Source of the DNA: Eubacterium sp. UBA3782
Lineage (GTDB): Bacteria > Bacillota > Clostridia > Lachnospirales > Lachnospiraceae
DNA length: 64,000 bases
Assembly (NCBI GenBank): GCA_002368795.1
Contig: DFFG01000047.1
Location: 287 to 64,286, forward strand
Direction of reading: 5' to 3'
The notes beneath the pieces were generated by a model. The model made no database searches. It worked only from the letters and a program-made list of their open reading frames with translations, and was not told the origin of the DNA. Position 1 is the first letter of the stretch; each line of letters opens with the position of its first letter. Position numbers and translations under genes: made by a program. Positions 8,237-16,512 of the stretch are shown in pieces.

Positions 8237-9946
8237 ATGACAGCATTACTTATTATCCTTGCTGCTATCGTTCTGCTGGTGATCGGTTATGTCACCTACG
8301 GCAGCTGGCTGGCTAAGGAGTGGGGTGTCGATCCGTCCAGAGAGACCCCTGCAAAGACCATGGAGGACGGTGTTGACTATCTGGCCGCTCCCCCGGCAGT
8401 CCTTATGGGACATCATTTCTCATCCATCGCAGGTGCAGGCCCGATCAACGGACCGATCCAGGCTTCCGTATTCGGATGGCTGCCCGTATTCCTGTGGTGC
8501 GTTATCGGCGGCATCTTCTTCGGCGGTCTTCAGGACTTCGGTTCTCTGTTTGCTTCCGTACGTCACGGCGGCAAGTCCGTTGGTGAGATCATCAAGGATT
8601 CCATGGGCGAGAGAGCAAAGAAGCTGTTCATTGTTTTTGCCCTCCTTGTTCTTATCCTGGTTATTGCATCCTTCGTTAACGTCGTTGCTGGTACCTTCAT
8701 GACGGCAGCTGACGCCGGACAGTTCGGCTTTGTCGGCGCACCCACCGGCAACCAGACCACGGCTATGATCTCCCTTCTGTTCATCGTCCTGGCGATCGCC
8801 TACGGCATGATGACCAATAAGGGCGGCATGAAGACCGGTCCGGCCACCATCATCGGTGTCATCGGTATCGTTGTTATCATCGCGATCGGCATGAACGTCG
8901 GCTTCGCCATGGGCAGAACCGCATGGATCGTCTTTATCGGCGCTTACATCACCATCGCTTCTCTGATCCCGGTTTGGATCATGCTGCAGCCCCGTGACTA
9001 TCTGTCCAGCTTCCTGCTTTACGCGATGATGATCGTTGCCATCCTTGGCATCATCCTTTCCGCGTTCACCGGCAGCACCACCTTCCAGCTTCCGGCATTC
9101 ACCGGCTGGTCCAACAATCTTGGAACTCTGTTCCCGACCCTGTTTATCACCGTAGCCTGCGGCGCATGCTCCGGATTCCATTCTCTGATCTCTACCGGTA
9201 CCTCTTCCAAGCAGCTCGACAACGAGGGCAATGCGAAGGCCATCGGTTATGGCTCCATGCTGATCGAGTCCGCTCTGGGCGTTATCTCCCTGATCGCTGT
9301 AGGTATGGTATTTGACAAGTATGTTGCAGGCGAGTTTGGTTCTCCCTCTGCTGCTTTCGCCGGCGGTATTGCTCTGATGTTCGGTGTCGAGGGAAGCGCC
9401 ATCTACAGCACCATCTATGCACTGCTGACTCTGGCCGTATCCGTATTTGCTCTGACATCTCTGGATACCGGTACCCGTCTGTCCCGTTTCATGTTCTCTG
9501 AGCTCTTCCTCAAAGAGGATGAGGCTTCCTACAAGGATGCCACCGGCATCCGCAAAGCCCTGACTCATCCGCTGGTCGGCACGCTGGTTATGGTCATTAT
9601 CGGCTGTATCCTTGGCGGTCTCAGCCTGAGCCAGATCTGGGGTCTGTTCGGTGCGGCGAACCAGCTTCTTGCAGGTATTGCTCTGATGGCTGTCTGCGCA
9701 TGGCTCGGCGAAGTTGGCAAGAACAACAAGATGTTCTTCTTCCCGATGGCCTTCATGCTTGTGGCAACGATCACCAGCCTGATCCTGACCATCATAAAGA
9801 AGTTTGGCGCCATCGGCGCAGGCGAGGCTGTATGGGGTGACTGGTTCCAGCTGATCTTCGCACTTGCCATGGTCATTCTGGCAGTTATCCTGGTCATCGA
9901 GGCGATCGGTGTTCTGAGAAAACAGGCAGCAAAGAAGGCAGCCTGA
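8237..9946 (+). CDS. cstA: Carbon starvation protein CstA (pyruvate/peptide transporter family)
   Basis: 569 residues with about 16 membrane segments. CstA-family proteins take up pyruvate and/or peptides during carbon limitation. Family hallmarks seen are the N-terminal YGSWLAKEWGVD, GHHFSSIAGAGPINGPIQA, the GGLQDFGSLFASVRH loop, ACGACSGFHSLISTGTSSKQ and SLDTGTRLSRFM. Length fits the shorter Gram-positive form. AGGAGG lies 9 nt before the ATG. Codon use is strongly biased toward a few codons compared with the neighbours, suggesting high expression. A strong terminator follows at 10006-10048. Confidence 0.93.
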   Translation: MTALLIILAAIVLLVIGYVTYGSWLAKEWGVDPSRETPAKTMEDGVDYLAAPPAVLMGHHFSSIAGAGPINGPIQASVFGWLPVFLWCVIGGIFFGGLQDFGSLFASVRHGGKSVGEIIKDSMGERAKKLFIVFALLVLILVIASFVNVVAGTFMTAADAGQFGFVGAPTGNQTTAMISLLFIVLAIAYGMMTNKGGMKTGPATIIGVIGIVVIIAIGMNVGFAMGRTAWIVFIGAYITIASLIPVWIMLQPRDYLSSFLLYAMMIVAILGIILSAFTGSTTFQLPAFTGWSNNLGTLFPTLFITVACGACSGFHSLISTGTSSKQLDNEGNAKAIGYGSMLIESALGVISLIAVGMVFDKYVAGEFGSPSAAFAGGIALMFGVEGSAIYSTIYALLTLAVSVFALTSLDTGTRLSRFMFSELFLKEDEASYKDATGIRKALTHPLVGTLVMVIIGCILGGLSLSQIWGLFGAANQLLAGIALMAVCAWLGEVGKNNKMFFFPMAFMLVATITSLILTIIKKFGAIGAGEAVWGDWFQLIFALAMVILAVILVIEAIGVLRKQAAKKAA

Positions 9947-10005
9947 TCTTTGAATCACAGAAAACGGAACGCTCCGTAACTGACTTTGGGAAAATGATTT
10001 ATATG

Positions 10006-10048
10006 GCGGCTGAGCCTGCAGATATCCTGCGGCGCTCAGCCGCTTTTT
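10006..10048 (+). terminator. Terminator after cstA
   Basis: GCGGCTGAG (10006-10014) pairs with CTCAGCCGC (10035-10043), with an inner bulged CC-GCAG/CTGCGG helix, followed by TTTTT. Confidence 0.85.
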
Positions 10049-10129
10049 CTTGCGAAAGACGGGCGGATGGAGTAAGGTAGGAGGGAAGAAGGCCGCAGAC
10101 ATGCGGCTATACAGGAACGGGAGAGCGGC

Positions 10130-10555
10130 ATGGAAGATGCAGAGAAGATCAGGGCAAAGAAAGAGATCATACGCTACCTGGTCGTTGGTGTACTGACGAC
10201 GCTCGTAGGGCTGGCGATCTATTATGCACTGGTGCTGACCGTGCTGGATCCTGCGGATCCTGTACAGCTGCAGGCTGCGAACATTCTGAACTGGATCGGT
10301 GCGGTCACATTTGCCTATTTTACCAACCGCCGGTTCGTATTTGAGAGCAGAAATCCCGACAGGCTGGGTGAAGCAGCGGCATTTTATGCGGCACGGGTCG
10401 GCACACTCCTTCTGGAGATGGGGCTGATGGCCCTGCTGGTGTCGGTATGCGGCTTCAACGATAAGATCATGAAGCTTTTTGTCCAGCTGCTTGTCATCAT
10501 TGGAAACTATATTCTGAGCAAATGGGTCGTATTCAGGAAGAAAACAGATGAATAA
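10130..10555 (+). CDS. GtrA-like small membrane protein
   Basis: 141 residues with four hydrophobic segments; the pattern YLVVGVLTTLVGLAIYYAL, then FAYFTNRRFVF, and finally a last helix ending LSKWVVF is typical of the GtrA/DPMS-associated family. GtrA proteins are thought to flip or hold polyprenyl-phosphate-linked sugars for GtrB-type transferases. No GtrB gene is adjacent; the nearest candidate is the polyprenyl-phosphate GT2 at 22731. Its stop overlaps the start of the AraC regulator by 8 nt. Confidence 0.85.
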   Translation: MEDAEKIRAKKEIIRYLVVGVLTTLVGLAIYYALVLTVLDPADPVQLQAANILNWIGAVTFAYFTNRRFVFESRNPDRLGEAAAFYAARVGTLLLEMGLMALLVSVCGFNDKIMKLFVQLLVIIGNYILSKWVVFRKKTDE

Positions 10556-11531
10556 AGAACTGCTCCGGCGCCTTGGAGAGATTACAGACGAAGAACAGCG
10601 TATCATGGATGGAACTGCCGGTATCGAAAAACAGCTTTACGCTTCCGGTGAGGAATTTACCATCGATGCGGCAAAGATGCTGGCGACCGGACAGCTGATC
10701 GCGGTCCGTACCCACACGCGATTTGCGCATTTTCCTCTGCACCGGCACAACTATGTGGAGGTGCTGTATGTGTGCGAGGGTTCCGTCACCAATATCATCG
10801 GAGGAGCCGAGATCACACTTCACAAGGGAGAGCTTCTGTTTCTGAACCAGTACACCAGGCATGAGATCCTGCCGGCCGGCAAGAATGACATCGTCATCAA
10901 TTTCATCATCCTGCCGGAGTTTTTCGATGTTGCCTCGGAAATGATCGGGCCCAACAACATTCTTGCGGAGTTCATCGTAAACACGCTGCGTAAAGGCGAG
11001 CAGAAGGGTGAATATCTCTATTTCAAGGTGTCTGATGTTCTCCAGATCCAGAATCTGGTAGAGAATATGATCTGGTCTCTGGTCATGGGAGAGCAGGATA
11101 AAAACCGCATCAACCAGACGACGATGGGCCTTTTGTTCATGTATCTTCTGGATTCGGTGCAGCGGGCGGATACTCTGTCCCCCAATCAGTATGAAAATAT
11201 GGTCGTCATGACGACGATGAACTATATCGAGAAAAACTATGCTTCGGGCACGCTGACGGAGCTTTGCCAGAAACTTCACCTGCCTGAGCATACGCTGAGC
11301 CGTATGATCAAGAAATCTGCCGGAGGCAATTTCAAGGAGCTTCTGCAGAGAAAACGGCTGAGCAAGGCCGTGGGGATGCTCTGTGAGACAGATCTGGCGA
11401 TCAGCGACATCATCGACCGGGTGGGATATGAGAACCACAGCTATTTTCACCGGATCTTCCGGGAGAGATACCACATGACGCCCAAAGAATTCCGCCGGCA
11501 GCACAAGGCGGACAGCAGCATCCGGATCTGA
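10548..11531 (+). CDS. AraC family transcriptional regulator with cupin sensor domain
   Basis: 327 residues. An N-terminal cupin domain lies at about residues 45-150 (HFPLHRHNYVEVLYVCEG, then GELLFLNQYTRHEI), and a C-terminal AraC-type double helix-turn-helix at about 220-320 (LTELCQKLHLPEHTLSRMIK, DIIDRVGYENHSYFHRIF, HMTPKEFRRQ). Such regulators bind a small molecule, often a sugar, and activate neighbouring genes. The 8-nt overlap with gtrA implies coupled translation. Targets may include gtrA or the Stealth-LicD-tagD group that follows (inference). Confidence 0.88.
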   Translation: MNKELLRRLGEITDEEQRIMDGTAGIEKQLYASGEEFTIDAAKMLATGQLIAVRTHTRFAHFPLHRHNYVEVLYVCEGSVTNIIGGAEITLHKGELLFLNQYTRHEILPAGKNDIVINFIILPEFFDVASEMIGPNNILAEFIVNTLRKGEQKGEYLYFKVSDVLQIQNLVENMIWSLVMGEQDKNRINQTTMGLLFMYLLDSVQRADTLSPNQYENMVVMTTMNYIEKNYASGTLTELCQKLHLPEHTLSRMIKKSAGGNFKELLQRKRLSKAVGMLCETDLAISDIIDRVGYENHSYFHRIFRERYHMTPKEFRRQHKADSSIRI

Positions 11532-11573
11532 GACCGGGAGCGGATGGAAAGCCTGACGGAAGGAAAAAGCAAA

Positions 11574-12590
11574 ATGACAGAACAAATTGATTTTGTGATC
11601 ACCTATGTGGACGGGACAGACCCGCTCTGGCAGGAAAAGAGAGCCAGGTACCGGACAGGCGAAGGTGCGGACGGCAGGCTGATCCGCTATCGGAGCTGGG
11701 ATAATCTCAGATACTGGTTTAGAAGTGTGGAGAAATTTGCCCCATGGGTCCGGAAAGTTTTTCTGGTCACGGATGATCAGGTGCCTGACTGGATCGACCC
11801 AGCCTGCGAAAAGCTGGTCCTTGTCAGCCATAAGGATTATATTCCGGAAAAATACCTGCCGGTATTCAGTTCCCATCCGATCGAGCTGAATCTGCACAGG
11901 ATCAAAGGACTTTCCGAACAGTTCGTGTATTTTAATGATGATACCTTCCTCCTGCAGCCGGTCAGACCTGAGCAGTTCTTTTCGGGCGGACTTCCGTGTG
12001 ACTATGCGATCGAATCGCCCTACAGCGTATATGACCCGGTTTTTGCGCATGTGCTGGCCAACAACATCATTCTGCTGAATGAGCACTACAGCCGGTCAGC
12101 GGTTTTGAAAAAACAGCGGAAAAAGTTCTATTCTCCGGCGGATCCCAGAGGAATGATGCAGAACCTGATGTTCAAAAGCCTCAGAAGAGACCGTTTCTTC
12201 GGCTTTGAGAGCGGGCATATGCCAAACAGTTACCGGAAGGAAACGCTTGCCGCTGTCTGGGAACAGAGCGGCAGCTGGCTTGACGCGACATGCCGGTCCA
12301 GATTCAGGAGCGACCGGGATGTCAATCAGTATGTCTTCCAGCATCATCAGTATGTAAATGGGATGTATACGCCCTACAGCTGGGGAAAAAGGAGACACCT
12401 CATCCGTCTTTCGGACGAAAATGCAGAGCAGGCGGCAGAACTGATCCGGAGTGCAGCCTATACCATGGTATGCATCAACGAGGCGGAGGACCTGGATTTC
12501 GAACGGGCAAAAGAGATGATCAACGGCGCGTTTGCCAGCCTGCTGCCGGAGACGTCCGTTTTTGAGAAAAACGACAAAAAAGGAGAATAA
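11574..12590 (+). CDS. Stealth family capsular polysaccharide phosphotransferase
   Basis: 338 residues. Stealth proteins move a sugar-1-phosphate from a nucleotide sugar to an acceptor glycan, forming phosphodiester links in capsules. The conserved blocks are visible: DFVITYVDGTDPLW (CR1), RYRSWDNLRYWFRSVEKFAP and FVYFNDDTFLL (CR2), and GHMPNSYRKE (CR3-like). The ATG at 11574 has AAGGA at fitting distance; 11544 would add 10 residues. The licD-like gene follows at once, then a CDP-glycerol-forming enzyme, so the three genes look like one phospho-decoration module. Confidence 0.88.
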   Translation: MTEQIDFVITYVDGTDPLWQEKRARYRTGEGADGRLIRYRSWDNLRYWFRSVEKFAPWVRKVFLVTDDQVPDWIDPACEKLVLVSHKDYIPEKYLPVFSSHPIELNLHRIKGLSEQFVYFNDDTFLLQPVRPEQFFSGGLPCDYAIESPYSVYDPVFAHVLANNIILLNEHYSRSAVLKKQRKKFYSPADPRGMMQNLMFKSLRRDRFFGFESGHMPNSYRKETLAAVWEQSGSWLDATCRSRFRSDRDVNQYVFQHHQYVNGMYTPYSWGKRRHLIRLSDENAEQAAELIRSAAYTMVCINEAEDLDFERAKEMINGAFASLLPETSVFEKNDKKGE

Positions 12591-12600
12591 GCTTAAAATC

Positions 12601-13425
12601 GTGGAAACGAGCGAACTGAAAAAACTTCAGACGATTGAACTGGATATGCTGAAAAAAACCGTGGAGATCTGCGAACGGCACGGGATTCCTTATTACGCTT
12701 TAGGCGGCACGCTCCTTGGTGCCGTGCGGCATCAGGGCTTTATTCCCTGGGATGACGATATCGATATCGGGATCCCCAGACCCTGGTACAACCGGTTTAT
12801 GTGGGCAGCTATGCGTGAACTGCCGGAGGAGATGACGATTTCACATTACCGTGTGAATCCGGTAACGAAACGGCCGGTCTATGCCTGCCAGGTACTGAAC
12901 AAGAACTACAGACTGGTGCAGCACATCGCAAATAAGCCGATCGAGACCTATGTGTGGATCGATGTATTCCCTCTGGACGGCATGCCGTCGAATCCCATCT
13001 TGCAGAAGATCCATGCGCTTTATCTCCTGTACCGCAGGATGTGGATCCAGTTTTCCATGTTCGACGATAATGTGCACCAGCATCGTGAGAATCGGCCATG
13101 GTATGAAAAGGCACTGATCTGGCTGTACCAGAAGACCAGGATCGGCGCAGACAGAGATACTGCTGAGATGATGCGGAAGCTGGATCGCGCGCTGGAGCGG
13201 TGCAGCTACGAACGGAGCGGTTATCTGGTCAATTTCATGGGGACATGGAAGTTTAAGGAGATGTTTCCCAAGACCATATATGGCAGCGGAAAAGATATGC
13301 CCTTTGAGGATACCACGATCCGCTGCCCGCTGGATACCGACTATGTGCTCCGTCAGATGTACGGAAATTACATGGAACCAAAGGTGACAGAAAATCATCA
13401 CGCGATAGAACTATTGGACAATTGA
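12601..13425 (+). CDS. LicD family phosphotransferase/nucleotidyltransferase
   Basis: About 274 residues. LicD-type proteins attach phosphocholine, phosphoglycerol or similar groups from CDP-linked donors to surface glycans. The family signature GGTLLGAVRHQGFIPWDD and DDIDIGIPR is present at about residues 35-60, followed by WIDVFPLDGMPSNP. The inferred start is the GTG at 12601, 10 nt after the stop of the Stealth gene, with GGAG upstream but at a long spacing of about 15 nt; a start at 12532 inside the previous gene cannot be excluded. With TagD downstream, a glycerol phosphate donor is plausible. Confidence 0.87.
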   Translation: METSELKKLQTIELDMLKKTVEICERHGIPYYALGGTLLGAVRHQGFIPWDDDIDIGIPRPWYNRFMWAAMRELPEEMTISHYRVNPVTKRPVYACQVLNKNYRLVQHIANKPIETYVWIDVFPLDGMPSNPILQKIHALYLLYRRMWIQFSMFDDNVHQHRENRPWYEKALIWLYQKTRIGADRDTAEMMRKLDRALERCSYERSGYLVNFMGTWKFKEMFPKTIYGSGKDMPFEDTTIRCPLDTDYVLRQMYGNYMEPKVTENHHAIELLDN

Positions 13426-13465
13426 AGAAAAGAAAGGTAAACTGTATATCAGTGCAATGAAAACC

Positions 13466-13522
13466 CGTCCGGACATCATGTGAGACATGGACAGCAAAGC
13501 GTATCGCTTCGCGGTCTGGACG
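13466..13522 (+). other. Compact three-way-junction fold ahead of the cytidylyltransferase gene
   Basis: CGTCCGGAC (13466-13474) pairs with GTCTGGACG (13514-13522), one G-U pair. Inside are a CATG/CATG hairpin with a TGAGA loop and an AAGCG/CGCTT hairpin with a TAT loop, extended by GC/GC. The fold ends 40 nt before the start codon. It matches no riboswitch I know; it may be a processing site or regulatory leader (inference). Confidence 0.4.
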
Positions 13523-13562
13523 AATTGGTCTGCATATGAATTTGCTGTGAAAGGATAATACG

Positions 13563-13961
13563 ATGAAACGTGTGATTACCTATGGAACCTATGATCTGCT
13601 TCACTATGGCCATATCAATCTTCTGCGCCGGGCAAAAGAGTATGGTGATTATTTGATCGTTGCACTGTCAACCGACGAGTTTAACTGGGATCAGAAGCAG
13701 AAGAAATGTTACTTTACATACGAAGAGCGCAAAAAAATGCTGGAGTCCATCCGCTATGTGGATCTGGTGATCCCGGAGGAAAACTGGGAGCAGAAGAAAA
13801 CAGACTGTGCCCTGTATCATGTCGACACCTTTGTTATGGGAGACGACTGGAAAGGGAAATTTGATTTCCTCAAGGAGCAGGGTGTGGAGGTCGTCTACCT
13901 GCCCAGAACGCCGGAGATCTCAACGACCCAGATCAAATCAGATCTTGCAGAAAGAAAATAA
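13563..13961 (+). CDS. tagD: Glycerol-3-phosphate cytidylyltransferase (TagD-like)
   Basis: 132 residues, full length for TagD. It makes CDP-glycerol from CTP and glycerol-3-phosphate, the donor for teichoic acid and phosphoglycerol decorations. Seen motifs are TYGTYDLLHYGHINLLRRA with the catalytic HxGH at the N-terminus, ALSTDEFN, and the C-terminal PRTPEISTTQIK, equivalent to the family's TxGISTT-x-I. AGGA lies upstream of the ATG. It closes the Stealth-LicD-TagD group and is followed by a strong two-way terminator. Confidence 0.92.
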   Translation: MKRVITYGTYDLLHYGHINLLRRAKEYGDYLIVALSTDEFNWDQKQKKCYFTYEERKKMLESIRYVDLVIPEENWEQKKTDCALYHVDTFVMGDDWKGKFDFLKEQGVEVVYLPRTPEISTTQIKSDLAERK

Positions 13962-13990
13962 AAAAGCAATATACAAAAAAGCGAAATACA

Positions 13991-14040
13991 AAAAAAGCAT
14001 GTTCTCTTTGCCACCCAAGGTACAGAGAACATGCTTTTTT
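13991..14040. terminator. Bidirectional terminator after tagD
   Basis: A perfect 17-bp inverted repeat: AAAAAAGCATGTTCTCT (13991-14007) with its complement at 14024-14040, 16-nt loop. The A and T runs make it work in both directions, serving tagD on + and the minus-strand gene ending at 14185. Confidence 0.85.
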
Positions 14041-14051
14041 GCGCGATAAGA

Positions 14052-14168
14052 CCGGTGAGTGGCTGCCAGGCTTGCTTGAGCGGGCCACTCGACGGCCAAC
14101 GTACATCGAGCGGCTGTGCCGCGAGATGTGCGTATCGTATCGGATGGGGCGCAGTCCGCCCATCCGAT
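14052..14168. other. Block of three successive hairpins, unknown role
   Basis: Hairpin 1: GAGTGGC (14057-14063) with GCCACTC (14084-14090). Hairpin 2: ACATC-GA-GCGGC-TGT-GCCGC-GA-GATGT (14103-14129), with a symmetric GA/GA internal loop that can form tandem G-A pairs. Hairpin 3: ATCGGATGGG (14139-14148) with CCCATCCGAT (14159-14168), perfect over 10 bp. The block lies between the bidirectional terminator and the stop of the convergent gene, with no open frame of its own. It could be a small RNA, a repeat, or the 3' region of the minus-strand transcript. Confidence 0.45.
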
Positions 14169-14184
14169 CTGTGTGCGGGACGGG

Positions 14185-14439
14185 TTATGCCTGCTGGGCC
14201 AGTGCTGCCTCCAGCGCTTTGGCCAGCTGATCGGGGCAGGAGGTGCCTCTGCCGCCGCAGTCGGTGCCTTTCAGGAGCTCTGCGATCTCGGAAGCCTTTC
14301 TTCCCTCGACCAGACGGCCGATGCCTTTCAGGTTGCCGTTGCAGCCGCTGACAAAACGGACATTGGAAACAATGCCGTTTTCCAGATCAAAGTCGATAAG
14401 ACGGGAGCAGGTCCCCTTTGTTTTGTACTGATAATGCAT
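14185..14439 (-). CDS. TIGR03905-type small cysteine-containing protein
   Basis: 84 residues. It matches my recollection of the TIGR03905 group of short uncharacterised proteins: N-terminal YQYKTKGTCSRLIDFDLENG, central FVSGCNGNLKGIGRLVEGR and C-terminal TSCPDQLAKAL. Four cysteines (TCS, GCNGN, DCGG, SCPDQ) could bind a metal or Fe-S cluster; the biochemical role is unknown. It has its own promoter, which overlaps the 3' end of the HAD gene. Confidence 0.85.
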   Translation of the reverse strand: MHYQYKTKGTCSRLIDFDLENGIVSNVRFVSGCNGNLKGIGRLVEGRKASEIAELLKGTDCGGRGTSCPDQLAKALEAALAQQA

Positions 14440-14484
14440 ACGGATCCTTCTTTCCTGTTGTTTATTATATTGTGAACAATTTGT

Positions 14485-14513
14485 ATTATACGGTTATTCT
14501 TCCGAAAATACAA
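14485..14513 (-). promoter_or_regulatory. Promoter of the TIGR03905-type gene
   Basis: On the minus strand: TTGTAT (complement of 14508-14513), 17-bp spacer, TATAAT (complement of 14485-14490), about 45 nt ahead of the ATG. The -35 lies inside the last codons of the HAD gene. Confidence 0.7.
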
Positions 14514-15126
14514 GTGCCGGCAGCTCGGATATGTCCCGGATCACGGCATCCGGATGCTCGGCTGTGCCAAACCCGTAGGCAGCCCAGATAAAGGAAAGGC
14601 CGGCCTCTCTGGTGGCGTCGCAGTCCCCCTGAATGTCTCCGATGTAGGCGCCCCTCATCAAGCCGTACCGTCTGGCAATGGTGCGGATATTATTAGCCTT
14701 CAGCTTTCCGGTATCTCCCGGGCACAGATGGTCATCGAAATAATGTCCCAGACCGGTGGCCGCATAGAAGGATTCGATATAGCCTGCCTGGCAGTTGCTC
14801 ACCACATACATCGGGATGCGTCCATACAGCTGCCGCAGCGTATCCTCGAGACCGGCATAGGGAGCTGGGGGAGCAGATGCCAGACAGTCATTTTCCACCT
14901 CGTAAAGCTGTTCCAGCATTTCTGAGCGCAGATCTGCAGGGGCTTCCGGCAGAAGGCCCTCCAGGATGACCTCCAGCGGTTTGCCGAATTCCTTTTTCAG
15001 GATATCCGGGGTGAGAAAGGGAGCAAATCCCGACCGGGCAAATACCGGGTTCCAGGCGTCGGCTACGACCTTTGTGGAATCCCACAGTGTGCCGTCGACA
15101 TCAAAAATAAGTCCATCGTATTTCAT
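14494..15126 (-). CDS. HAD family hydrolase (phosphoglycolate phosphatase-like)
   Basis: 210 residues. HAD superfamily motifs: DVDGTLWDS near the N-terminus (motif I nucleophile Asp), VVSNCQ (motif II), KLKANN (motif III Lys region) and YIGDIQGDCDAT (motif IV). A helical cap domain lies between motifs I and II, as in phosphoglycolate phosphatase and beta-phosphoglucomutase-like enzymes. The start at 15126 (complement) gives the normal family length; the frame stays open further upstream but that part has no HAD features. The substrate is not predictable. Confidence 0.88.
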   Translation of the reverse strand: MKYDGLIFDVDGTLWDSTKVVADAWNPVFARSGFAPFLTPDILKKEFGKPLEVILEGLLPEAPADLRSEMLEQLYEVENDCLASAPPAPYAGLEDTLRQLYGRIPMYVVSNCQAGYIESFYAATGLGHYFDDHLCPGDTGKLKANNIRTIARRYGLMRGAYIGDIQGDCDATREAGLSFIWAAYGFGTAEHPDAVIRDISELPALVFSEE

Positions 15127-15244
15127 CGCAGTACCCTTTGAAAAAACAGTAAAAATATATGGGGAGGACCGCCTCCTGCAAGGCAGCAGCGATCCCGGAT
15201 GGGCAGCGGCGTCAGCCATCAGGCACCTCGCCGCATTTTCTACT

Positions 15245-15272
15245 ATTATAGGAAAAACGGGCGGAAGTGCAA
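15245..15272 (-). promoter_or_regulatory. Probable promoter of the HAD gene
   Basis: On the minus strand: TTGCAC (complement of 15267-15272), 16-bp spacer, TATAAT (complement of 15245-15250), giving a leader of about 110 nt. Confidence 0.55.
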
Positions 15273-15315
15273 GAATAATATTGACTTTGCCTCTAAAATC
15301 AACATACTGAAGGAT

Positions 15316-16512
15316 ATGGAAAAAAAGATTTGCACAGAGGATCATAACAGAATAATCAGGGATATCTGTGCCTGGTACAGAGAGAACAAAAGGGATCTGC
15401 CCTGGAGACAGAGCAGGGATCCTTATCGGGTGTGGGTATCCGAGATCATGCTCCAGCAGACGCGGGTGGAGGCAGTGATCCCCTATTACCGGCGCTTCCT
15501 TGAGGCGCTTCCGGAGGTAAAGGCGCTGGCAGAATGCCCGGAGGAGAAGCTGCTCAAGCTTTGGGAGGGACTTGGCTATTACAGCCGTGTCCGGAATATG
15601 CAGAAGGCTGCCCGTGAGGTCATGGAAAACCATGGCGGAAGGATCCCTCTGGAGCGTGAGGCACTTCTCATGCTGTCCGGCATTGGTTCGTACACGGCAG
15701 GAGCGATCGCGTCGATCGCCGGAGGCGAGGCTGTTCCGGCTGTCGACGGAAATGTGCTGCGCGTGTACAGCCGGCTGTTTGCAGATGAGAGGGATGTTCG
15801 AAAAGAGAAGACCAAAAAGGCAGTGACAGAGGAACTGACCCTGGCAATGAAGGCCTTCTTTTCCGGGACGGACGATCTTCCCGGCGAATTCAATCAGGGC
15901 CTCATGGATCTCGGGGCCGGTGTATGCCTTCCCAATGGACAGCCGCTGTGTGAAGCGTGTCCCTGCAGGCTGTACTGCAGAGCGCATGAGGATGGCTGCG
16001 AGACGTCACTTCCGGTCCGCGCACCTCAAAAAGCCAGGCGGATCGAGGATCGGACGGTGCTTTTGATCACTGACACCGATAAGGTCGCGATACGCAAACG
16101 CCCGGCGACGGGCCTTCTGGCCGGCCTGTATGAATTTCCGAATTATCCCGGGAATTTGACAGACGAAGAAAGTTTGGCTATAGTTGAGGCCAGAGGACTC
16201 GTTCCTTTGCATATACAAAGAATAGAAAATGCAAAGCATATTTTTTCTCACATCGAGTGGCACATGCAGGCATATGAGGTCCGGATCGCTTCCTTTGACC
16301 GGGAAGGTCGGGAGAAACCGGAGGCAGAGGACTGGATCCTTGCAGGCCGGCAGGAGATCCAGGCGAGGTATGCCATTCCGTCAGCCTTTGGCGTCTATGC
16401 AGAACATGTCCGGCTTATGCGCGGACCTTTTGGGGACAGTGCAGGACAGACAGACGGCGAGGCTGTCGTTTCAACAGGCAACAAAGCATTAACAGGAGTA
16501 TCAGATGAATAG
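15316..16512 (+). CDS. mutY: A/G-specific adenine DNA glycosylase
   Basis: 398 residues. MutY removes adenine mispaired with 8-oxoguanine. Seen are LPWRQSRDPYRVWVSEIMLQ and TRVEAVIPYY, the helix-hairpin-helix region LMLSGIGSYTAGAIASIA, the catalytic Asp in VPAVDGNVLRV, an Fe-S cluster cysteine set at about residues 205-225 (first spacing seven residues instead of the usual six, then C-x2-C-x5-C), and a C-terminal NUDIX-like domain with AKHIFSHIEWHM. ATG 15316 gives the standard N-terminus. It overlaps the GH25 gene by 8 nt. Confidence 0.94.
   Translation: MEKKICTEDHNRIIRDICAWYRENKRDLPWRQSRDPYRVWVSEIMLQQTRVEAVIPYYRRFLEALPEVKALAECPEEKLLKLWEGLGYYSRVRNMQKAAREVMENHGGRIPLEREALLMLSGIGSYTAGAIASIAGGEAVPAVDGNVLRVYSRLFADERDVRKEKTKKAVTEELTLAMKAFFSGTDDLPGEFNQGLMDLGAGVCLPNGQPLCEACPCRLYCRAHEDGCETSLPVRAPQKARRIEDRTVLLITDTDKVAIRKRPATGLLAGLYEFPNYPGNLTDEESLAIVEARGLVPLHIQRIENAKHIFSHIEWHMQAYEVRIASFDREGREKPEAEDWILAGRQEIQARYAIPSAFGVYAEHVRLMRGPFGDSAGQTDGEAVVSTGNKALTGVSDE

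Noticed and set aside
8420..10606. 728-residue open frame on the minus strand opposite cstA
   Set aside because: It is the shadow of cstA with its strongly biased codons; no ribosome binding site, low-complexity Asp/His/Gln-rich product, and cstA has clear family motifs.
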